Position numbers and translations under genes: made by a program. Of a stretch of 7,218 nucleotides of DNA, positions 1 to 5,283 are shown piece after piece. The stretch is from the NCBI GenBank assembly GCA_025451425.1, contig JANWKK010000251.1:1-7218 (forward strand), read 5' to 3'. The stretch comes from Gemmatimonadaceae bacterium. GTDB taxonomy: Bacteria > Gemmatimonadota > Gemmatimonadetes > Gemmatimonadales > Gemmatimonadaceae. Position 1 is the stretch's first letter, and each line of letters starts with the position of its first letter. The notes under the pieces were generated by a model. That model saw only the letters and a list, made by a program, of their open reading frames with translations. It did no database searches and was not told the origin of the DNA.

Positions 1-167
1 AACAAGAGTGGAGCCGAGTGGCGAGAGCGTGGTCGAGTGCGCCGCCCAGCGGTCGCAAGGAGTGGAAAAACATCGTACTACGTGATGTCGGGAACTCTCT
101 CTGGACTTGGCACGCTTTTTCCCTTTCGACCCAATAGCAGCACGCTACACATGGTTGGAGATGCACC

Positions 168-821
168 ATGACGACGCTTCAGCAAATCGACTTACAGTGC
201 CCGATCTGCGAAAATCGGTTTCGATCGCAGGCGGTAGTGTCGACGAATTCGTTCGGCGGCAAGCGCACTGATTTTCACGAGCGGGCCGCTGGCACTCAGC
301 CGCTGCCTTATCTGATTCACACCTGCAGCCGATGCGGGTACTCCGGGTCAGAGCGCGACTTCACGGAAGACGCGGACGTTTCACCGGTGCTCAAGGAGCG
401 TGTGTGGAACGAGCTCGCACCGTCGATTGCGACGGGACCGGTCTCGGGTTCGGAGAAGTACGAGGCTGCGGCAAAGGTCGCCGACTGGCAGGGGATGGAG
501 CCTCGGCACGTCGCGGATTTACTGCTACGTGCGGCGTGGTGTTGCGTGGATGAGGGAGACATTGAAGCGGAGCGGTTCTTCCGTCGTAAGGCTGGATGGA
601 AGTTCGAGGAAGCGCTGCAAAGCTTCGATGGCGTGGCGCGGGATGAGCGGGCGGTGCTCACCTATCTCGTCGGCGAGTTGTGGCGACGAGTGGGAGACGC
701 GAAGCTGGCCGGAGAGTGGTTCAACCGCGTGGCTTCGGAGGTTGTGGATGCGCACACGCAGCAGTGGGTGATCGACGCAGCGCGTCAACAGCGAGATTGC
801 CCGCGCGAGTGGTTCGGCTGA
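168..821 (+). CDS. DUF2225 family zinc-ribbon protein with TPR-like C-terminal half
   Basis: The 217-residue protein matches the DUF2225 layout. An N-terminal zinc ribbon is formed by CPIC (Cys11, Cys14) and CSRC (Cys53, Cys56). Between them is the family's typical stretch of polar residues ending in a PYLIHTC strand, followed by GYSGSERDF. From about residue 95 the rest is helical and TPR-like, with the segments RAAWCCVDEGD (121-131) and YLVGELWRRVGDAKLAGEWF (166-185), the usual DUF2225 repeat core. There is no signal peptide or membrane segment, so it should be cytoplasmic. The family's biochemical function is not established; metal binding and protein-protein contacts are inferred from the fold. 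The ATG at 168 is preceded by TTGGAG at 155-160, a well-placed ribosome binding site with 7-nt spacing. The gene stands alone and converges on upp through a shared terminator. Family assignment is confident; function is unknown. Confidence 0.9.
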   Translation: MTTLQQIDLQCPICENRFRSQAVVSTNSFGGKRTDFHERAAGTQPLPYLIHTCSRCGYSGSERDFTEDADVSPVLKERVWNELAPSIATGPVSGSEKYEAAAKVADWQGMEPRHVADLLLRAAWCCVDEGDIEAERFFRRKAGWKFEEALQSFDGVARDERAVLTYLVGELWRRVGDAKLAGEWFNRVASEVVDAHTQQWVIDAARQQRDCPREWFG

Positions 822-845
822 TCGGCGGGTGCGTGTGGTGGGGGT

Positions 846-875
846 GGGAGTGTAGTGGGGGGGGAGTGTAGTGGG
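846..875 (+). repeat. Imperfect tandem duplication (16-bp period) inside a G-rich tract
   Basis: The 14-mer GGGAGTGTAGTGGG occurs at 846-859 and again at 862-875, a 16-bp period, with a run of eight G between them (857-864). It lies in a wider G-rich, C-poor stretch from about 827 to 899. That stretch holds at least seven runs of three or more G on the plus strand, around 827, 840, 846, 857, 873, 882, 887 and 897. The tract lies wholly in the 3' untranslated region of the DUF2225 gene, between its stop and the terminator. By pattern it could form a G-quadruplex in the plus DNA strand or in the DUF2225 mRNA, but no function is shown. Confidence 0.75.
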
Positions 876-893
876 AGAGATGGGAAGGGAGAT

Positions 894-920
894 AAAGGGA
901 CGCCCACGGGCGTCCCTTTT
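894..920. terminator. Bidirectional Rho-independent terminator between DUF2225 gene and upp
   Basis: GGGACGCC (897-904) pairs perfectly with GGCGTCCC (909-916) around the tetraloop CACG (905-908). This very stable stem is flanked by AAA (894-896) on the left and TTTT (917-920) on the right. The hairpin therefore has a U-tract for transcripts from either direction: the DUF2225 transcript on plus and the upp transcript on minus. It begins 2 nt beyond the upp stop codon (923-925). Placement between two convergent genes and the perfect stem make the call strong; the U-tracts are short (4 and 3 nt). Confidence 0.88.
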
Positions 921-922
921 CA

Positions 923-1570
923 TTAGCGAGTTCCAAACAACCGATCGCCAGCGTCGCCAAGGCCCGGCATGATGTAACCGTGCTCATTCAGTGCGCGATC
1001 GAGCGCGGCGCAGTACACGGTCACATCCGGATGACTCTGCGCGAGACGCCGCACACCCTCCGGCGCGGCAACGAGGCAGAGAAATCGAATTCGGGTTGCG
1101 CCAGCGCGTTTGAGCGATGACACCGCTGCGACAGCGCTGCCGCCAGTGGCAAGCATCGGGTCGAGCAGAAAAAAATCTCGCTCCGCGGCGTCGCCGGGCA
1201 CCTTGAAGTAGTAGTCGACCGGCTCGAGCGTGTCGTGATTGCGATAAAGACCGATGTGGCCGACCCGAGCGCCAGGAACGAGACGGTAGATTCCCTCCAC
1301 CATTCCGAGGCCAGCTCGAAGGATGGGGACGAGCGTGAGCTTCTTTCCGCTCACGCGATGACCGACGGTAGTCTCGAGTGGCGTATCGACCGGCGTCGTT
1401 TCGAGCGCGAGATCGTTCGTCGCCTCGTACGCCATCAACATCGCGATCTCGTCCACCAGCTCTTTGAAGATTTTTGTTGGCGTTCCGCGATCGCGCAGAA
1501 TCGTGAGCTTGTGCTGAATCAGCGGGTGCGACACGATGCGCAGTGTCGGGAAGCCAGGGGTGGTGTCCAT
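923..1570 (-). CDS. upp: Uracil phosphoribosyltransferase
   Basis: The enzyme converts uracil and PRPP to UMP and diphosphate in pyrimidine salvage, in the cytoplasm. From the ATG at 1570 the protein is 215 residues, close to the roughly 208 usual for bacterial UPRT. The N-terminal family signature [13 protein letters not shown] is at 15-27 and RAGLGM at 85-90. The PRPP-binding loop [12 protein letters not shown] is at 135-146. The uracil-binding C-terminus [17 protein letters not shown] is at 198-214. The frame stays open upstream to a GTG at 1639, but those 23 extra residues do not resemble UPRT and lie antisense to the DUF4177 gene, so the ATG at 1570 is preferred. No clear Shine-Dalgarno sequence precedes it. 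The gene stands alone, diverges from the DUF4177 gene with 27 bp between starts, and ends at the bidirectional terminator. All signature motifs are intact. Confidence 0.97.
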   Translation of the reverse strand: MDTTPGFPTLRIVSHPLIQHKLTILRDRGTPTKIFKELVDEIAMLMAYEATNDLALETTPVDTPLETTVGHRVSGKKLTLVPILRAGLGMVEGIYRLVPGARVGHIGLYRNHDTLEPVDYYFKVPGDAAERDFFLLDPMLATGGSAVAAVSSLKRAGATRIRFLCLVAAPEGVRRLAQSHPDVTVYCAALDRALNEHGYIMPGLGDAGDRLFGTR

Positions 1571-1597
1571 GGCCGGGAAGCTACTAATTTCGCGCGA

Positions 1598-1774
1598 ATG
1601 AAAGAATACCAGGCCGTGATCCTTCGCCTGACGCGTCACGCGCGTGACGACGAGGATGCGCTTACGGATTTGCTGAACGAGCGCAGCCGCGGCGGCTGGG
1701 AACCGGCGCTGATGTCGCAGGACGGAATGCGATTCACGGTCGTGTTTCAGCGACCGAGCGGCGTCGAGCAGTAA
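1598..1774 (+). CDS. Small DUF4177 family protein
   Basis: This is a 58-residue protein that is easy to miss because a longer frame in the same phase starts inside upp. It begins [11 protein letters not shown], a first beta strand, followed by an acidic helix [12 protein letters not shown] (17-28). Then comes the family hallmark RGGWEPALM (31-39) and a final strand [10 protein letters not shown] (44-53). This order, including the G-G-W-E turn and the terminal strand ending in RP, is that of DUF4177 proteins, whose function is unknown. There is no signal peptide. No convincing Shine-Dalgarno sequence lies close to the ATG, so the start may be leaderless or weakly initiated. It ends 6 nt before the first possible start of the TetR gene, so the two are probably co-transcribed. 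Frame and family are fairly secure; the role is unknown. Confidence 0.75.
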   Translation: MKEYQAVILRLTRHARDDEDALTDLLNERSRGGWEPALMSQDGMRFTVVFQRPSGVEQ

Positions 1775-1780
1775 CGATCG

Positions 1781-2401
1781 GTGCAGGAACGAGGCATCGT
1801 GTTCGCTTCTCCATCCGAAGAGGCGTCTTCAACCACCCGTCGCATTCTCGCGGCCGCGACGCGACAGATCGCATCGGGCGGCGCCGCGGATCTGTCGATG
1901 AGCGACATCGCTCGCGAGGCAAGCGTCAGCAAAGCGCTCATTCACTACCATTTTCGGGACAAGGATACGCTGCTTGCGCGTCTCATCGAGCAGCTCGTTC
2001 AGGAGATGGTCATCCGAGAGCGTGCCGCGCTCGCTCGATACGAAGGACAACACAATCCGCTTTCAATCGACGCTCTCTGGGAGTGGCTCGAGCAGGAGCT
2101 GCAGCGAGGCGATGTTCGCGCGCTCCTCGAACTCGATTCTTGCCGGGGACCCTTAGTCCAAGAGGCAGCGCGGCGAGCGGCACAACTGCGCCGCGAGATC
2201 GGCAGGGACACGGTCGAGCGCCTCTTCGAGATTCTCGATCTCAAGCCGCGCATCGAGCCGTCGCTTCTGGCGAGTGTCTTCGTGGCCTTCGTAGACGGGC
2301 TCGCGATCAACTGGAGCGTTGTGTCGAGGGAGGAGCGCTCCGCGAAGGCTCGCGTTGCCTTCGACGTGTTCTGGCTTGCGATGTTGAGTCTGGCGGAGTA
2401 G
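1781..2401 (+). CDS. TetR/AcrR family transcriptional regulator
   Basis: This is a one-component DNA-binding repressor or activator. Counting from the outermost GTG (1781) it has 206 residues. The TetR N-terminal domain runs from about 18 to 66. It has helix 1 [15 protein letters not shown] (20-34) and the helix-turn-helix [20 protein letters not shown] (38-57), followed by [15 protein letters not shown]. The helical C-terminal ligand or dimerisation domain is not close to a subfamily I can name. An in-frame GTG at 1799 is preceded by AGGAACGAGG (1785-1794), whereas nothing like a ribosome binding site precedes 1781. The true start may therefore be 1799 (200 residues); the outer limit is given here. 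It sits between the DUF4177 and YdcF-like genes in one direction, so autoregulation of this cluster is the simplest role. The ligand cannot be deduced. Confidence 0.93.
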   Translation: MQERGIVFASPSEEASSTTRRILAAATRQIASGGAADLSMSDIAREASVSKALIHYHFRDKDTLLARLIEQLVQEMVIRERAALARYEGQHNPLSIDALWEWLEQELQRGDVRALLELDSCRGPLVQEAARRAAQLRREIGRDTVERLFEILDLKPRIEPSLLASVFVAFVDGLAINWSVVSREERSAKARVAFDVFWLAMLSLAE

Positions 2402-2425
2402 GTCTGCGCGCGAGAGCTTTGAAAA

Positions 2426-3046
2426 GTGTCGGACTCTCCTCGCTCTGGAATTTTCGTCCGTGTTATGCGGGCGATCGTGTTGCTCGTCATTCTTACCTGG
2501 ATCGCGTCGCTGGCCGCGGTGAGGCTCTTCGAGCGGCGCGAGGATGCCCGGCCTTCAAATGCCATCGTCGTACTCGGCTCGGCGCAATATGACGGCCGGC
2601 CGTCGCCTGTGCTGCGCGCTCGGTTGGACCACGCGCTATCGCTGTGGGAGCGTCGTCTCGCGCCACGTCTGATTCTCACCGGTGGCATGGGCGACGGAGA
2701 TACCACGAGTGAGGCCGCCGTCGGGCGTCGTTATGCGCTCAAGCGCGGCGTGCCGGATAGCGTCATTCTCATGGAAACGCGCGGTCGCACGACGGCGGAA
2801 TCGATACAGCGCGTCGCGGCAATGATGGATTCGGTTGGGCACCGCGACGTGATTCTCGTGAGCGATCCATTTCACATGCTGCGGCTCTGGATTCTCGCGC
2901 GACGCTTCGATCTCGTCCCGCACACATCGCCCACGCGCACGAGTCCGATTTCGGCGAGCGAGGTAGAATCGTGGCGCTATACGCTGAGCGAATCGTTCAA
3001 GGCGCCGCTCACGCTCCTCTTCGAGCATCCGAAGCGGCAAGACTGA
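2426..3046 (+). CDS. Membrane-anchored YdcF/SanA-like protein (DUF218)
   Basis: This is a 206-residue protein of the DUF218/YdcF superfamily. One N-terminal hydrophobic helix (about 15-33, after Arg12 and Arg15) suggests an inner-membrane anchor with the domain outside the cytoplasm. The DUF218 core follows: strand AIVVLGSAQYDGRPSP (46-61), RLDHALSLW (66-74), LILTGG (82-87), SEAAVGRRYALKRGVP (95-110), the acidic strand VILMETRGRTTAES (113-126), and VSDPFHMLRL (145-154). That last motif is the family's xSxxFHxxR site. Family members such as SanA and ElyC are linked to envelope barrier and polysaccharide carrier metabolism; the exact reaction here is not known. The start is a GTG with GAGAG (2412-2416) upstream at 9-nt spacing; an ATG at 2465 would shorten it by 13 residues. 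It lies 24 nt after the TetR gene and probably shares its transcript. Confidence 0.88.
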   Translation: MSDSPRSGIFVRVMRAIVLLVILTWIASLAAVRLFERREDARPSNAIVVLGSAQYDGRPSPVLRARLDHALSLWERRLAPRLILTGGMGDGDTTSEAAVGRRYALKRGVPDSVILMETRGRTTAESIQRVAAMMDSVGHRDVILVSDPFHMLRLWILARRFDLVPHTSPTRTSPISASEVESWRYTLSESFKAPLTLLFEHPKRQD

Positions 3047-3050
3047 GTGC

Positions 3051-3878
3051 TCACGACTTTACGGCGAGGCGCAGCCAATGCCAGTAGTCGTGTGGTGCGC
3101 GCTCCGCCACGTCGTTATGGCCGGCACCGGGAACGAGAAGGAGCTCACCCTTTACGGCCGCAGACTCGAAGACCTCTTGCCCCATGTACACGGGGACGAC
3201 GTGATCTCGTGTCCCGTGCGCTACCCAACCCGGCACCGACATGTTTTTCACACGTTGAACCGTGTCATAGTGCACTCGTGAAATGATCGGCCAGAACGTC
3301 GTGAGAAACGGCAAGGCCATCCGTCGAGCCATCGCTTTCGCGGAAGAAAACGGCGATTGGAGCAACAGCGCGGTGGGCGGGCTCTCGCCTGCGAGCTCGG
3401 CGGCGATCGCGCTTCCAAGCGAGTGGCCAAAGTACACCACGCGATCACGAGAAACGCCGAGCGGGCCGATTAGGAAGTCGCGGGCAGCACGGGCATCCAG
3501 GGCCGCGGCGAGATACGTTGGCCGGCCTGACAAGCCGTCATAGCCCCTGATCTCAGGGAGTAGAACCGCGACGTCGGCCGCAATTGCCACTGCCTCAGCC
3601 CACGAGATGAGGTTCCGTGCAAGGTCTGCGTTGCCGTGAAACGCAAGCAGGGTGCGTTCAGCATGCGCTGGATCCCCGACGAGGAAGGCGAAGAGGTCGG
3701 TACCGTCCGCTGCGCGGTACGAGACCTGCCGCACGTGGTTGCCGACCGCTCTCGGCGGAAAGAAGCCCCGCAGCACGATCGGCGGCTGGAAAACGATGCG
3801 CTCCTGCTGCAGCCACATGAGGGCCAGAAGCACGAAATAAACGACGACGACGGCGAGCGCGGCGAGCAGAAACAACAC
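3051..3878 (-). CDS. Membrane-anchored alpha/beta hydrolase (BEM46/ABHD13-like)
   Basis: This 275-residue protein has an N-terminal hydrophobic helix (about 2-22) and then a serine-hydrolase fold. Visible are FHGN at 80-83 (oxyanion hole region), the RGYDGLSGRP loop at 111-120, the nucleophile elbow GHSLGS with Ser153, the acid HGTRDHVVP with Asp225, and the base GAGHND with His254, a complete Ser-Asp-His triad. The order and the QQERIVFQPP segment after the anchor match the COG1073 / BEM46-like hydrolases found in many bacteria; the physiological substrate is unknown. The start is uncertain. The GTG at 3878 has no good Shine-Dalgarno. The frame is open for 17 more codons to a stop at 3930-3932, and those codons encode an Arg-rich segment (RNRRRPSR) that would suit the cytoplasmic side of the anchor. 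The gene is single, divergent from the M16 operon and convergent with the YdcF-like gene. Confidence 0.9.
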   Translation of the reverse strand: MLFLLAALAVVVVYFVLLALMWLQQERIVFQPPIVLRGFFPPRAVGNHVRQVSYRAADGTDLFAFLVGDPAHAERTLLAFHGNADLARNLISWAEAVAIAADVAVLLPEIRGYDGLSGRPTYLAAALDARAARDFLIGPLGVSRDRVVYFGHSLGSAIAAELAGESPPTALLLQSPFSSAKAMARRMALPFLTTFWPIISRVHYDTVQRVKNMSVPGWVAHGTRDHVVPVYMGQEVFESAAVKGELLLVPGAGHNDVAERAPHDYWHWLRLAVKS

Positions 3879-3954
3879 GTGTCGCGATATGCGGGAAGGG
3901 CGCCGTCGGTTGCGCAGGGTTCCTGAGAACTAACGAGGAGTGCAATTTACGCGG

Positions 3955-5283
3955 ATGCGTATTCCAATCGAAACGTTTCGGTTGCCGAATGGTCTGTTCG
4001 TGACGCTTTCGGAGGATCACACGGCGCCGATCGTCGCCGTGAACCTCTGGTATCACGTGGGATCCGCGAACGAGCGCGAGGGCCGAACGGGCTTCGCGCA
4101 TCTGTTCGAGCACATGCTCTTCCAGGGCTCCGCCGACGTCGGAGCGAACGAGCACTTCGAGCTCATTCAACGTGCCGGGGGCACGTTGAACGGGTCGACA
4201 TGGCTGGATCGCACGAACTACTTCGAGACAGTGCCGTCCAATCACCTTGAGCTGGTGCTGTGGCTCGAGGCCAATCGCATGGGTTGGCTTCTGCCGGCGA
4301 TGACGCAGCAAAAGCTCGACACGCAGCGGGATGTCGTGAAGAACGAGCGCCGTTGGTCGGTGGACAATCAGCCGTATGGTACGTGGTGGGAGCGCCTTCC
4401 GGCATTGGCGTTCCCCGAGGGGCATCCGTTTCATCATTCGCTCATCGGGTCTATGTCGGACCTCGATGCGGCGAGTCTCGAGGACATCAAGCACTTCTTC
4501 TCGACGTATTACACCCCGGACAACGCGGTGCTTTCGGTCGCGGGAGATTTCGACAAAGCAGAGATAAAGAGCCTCATCAACAAGTATTTCGGGCCCATCC
4601 CAGCCGGGAACGGAAGGCCACCGCTTCCCGACATGGCGCTTCCAGCAACCTTCGGCGGATGGAAGCGCGTCGTCGTGGAAGACGATGTGATGTTACCTCG
4701 CCTGTTCCTTGCTTTTCGCTCGCCGGTCTTCGGAACGAAGCCGTACTACGCGGCCAGCATCTGCTCGGCGATCCTCGGCCTCCGCAAGGGTAGTAGGCTC
4801 TATCGGCGACTCGTGCGTGAGCGACAGGTCGCCGCCGAAGCGCAGGCGTTCACGTACGACCTCGTGAAGGGCTCCGACCTGCTCGTCATCGACGTCACCG
4901 CGCGGCCCGGACTTTCGCCTGAGGCACTCGAGAGGGAGGTGGCGCACGAGGTCGACCTGCTCGTGCGAGATGGCGTGACGGACGAAGAAGTGGCGCGCGC
5001 GATCGCGCTCGTGCAAACCGAGTTCATTGCCGCGATGCAATCAGCGGGTGATCGTGCAGACCGGTTGTCGCTGTATGCGACGTATTTCAAGAATCCCGAG
5101 CTCGTGAACGTGCAGGTCCAGCAGTACGAAGCCGTAACCGCCGCCGATGTGAATGACATCGTCCGCGATCGACTCGGCGAAGACAATCGCGCCAGCCTTC
5201 TCTTCGTACCGAGGCAAGAAGCAACCGAGGAGCTCGCGAAATCGGACGAACTCGCGGCCGGCGTCGGATCGGTGGCGCCATGA
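3955..5283 (+). CDS. M16 family zinc metallopeptidase, catalytic subunit
   Basis: This is an inverzincin peptidase. Residue numbers here count from the in-frame GTG at 3940; subtract 5 for the ATG at 3955. The zinc site is the inverted motif HLFEH (His54, Glu57 as base, His58), with the distal ligand Glu136 in VVKNERR. The N-terminal strand ETFRLPNGLFVTLSEDHTAP and the middle signature YYTPDNAVLSVAGDF are typical of M16B. The C-terminal M16 domain (about 180-415) keeps RLVRERQ but has Glu300 where partner subunits have the substrate-contacting Tyr. The ATG at 3955 is chosen because GAGGAG (3935-3940) overlaps the GTG but lies 14 nt before the ATG, a rather long spacing. A TAA at 3931-3933 closes the frame, so no signal peptide is possible and the protein should be cytoplasmic. 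It overlaps the next gene by ATGA (5280-5283), so the two are translationally coupled. Confidence 0.93.
   Translation: MRIPIETFRLPNGLFVTLSEDHTAPIVAVNLWYHVGSANEREGRTGFAHLFEHMLFQGSADVGANEHFELIQRAGGTLNGSTWLDRTNYFETVPSNHLELVLWLEANRMGWLLPAMTQQKLDTQRDVVKNERRWSVDNQPYGTWWERLPALAFPEGHPFHHSLIGSMSDLDAASLEDIKHFFSTYYTPDNAVLSVAGDFDKAEIKSLINKYFGPIPAGNGRPPLPDMALPATFGGWKRVVVEDDVMLPRLFLAFRSPVFGTKPYYAASICSAILGLRKGSRLYRRLVRERQVAAEAQAFTYDLVKGSDLLVIDVTARPGLSPEALEREVAHEVDLLVRDGVTDEEVARAIALVQTEFIAAMQSAGDRADRLSLYATYFKNPELVNVQVQQYEAVTAADVNDIVRDRLGEDNRASLLFVPRQEATEELAKSDELAAGVGSVAP

Noticed and set aside
107..137. Possible promoter for the DUF2225 gene: TTGGCACG resembles a sigma-54 -24 element, and TTGGCA could be a -35 box.
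   Set aside because: The sigma-54 -12 GC is absent (CC at the required spacing). The best -10-like hexamer downstream of TTGGCA is poor and at 18-19 nt spacing. Neither reaches the level of a call.
1..171. An open frame from the window edge to a TGA at 169-171 that overlaps the DUF2225 ATG, as if the end of an upstream gene.
   Set aside because: Its third codon positions are only about half G or C, unlike the neighbouring genes, and the translation resembles no family. The other two frames close at about 85 and 137. I see no supported gene in this leader.
1235..1774. A 179-residue plus-strand frame.
   Set aside because: Its first two thirds are antisense to the strongly conserved upp gene. 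Only the final 58 codons from the ATG at 1598 look coding.
1999..2706. A 235-residue minus-strand frame across the TetR and YdcF-like genes.
   Set aside because: Ser/Arg-rich composition typical of an antisense shadow in high-GC DNA; both plus-strand genes have clear domains.
3658..4494. A 278-residue minus-strand frame crossing from the hydrolase gene into the M16 catalytic gene.
   Set aside because: Arg/His-rich translation with no recognisable domain; it overlaps two well-supported genes, including the zinc-site codons of the peptidase.
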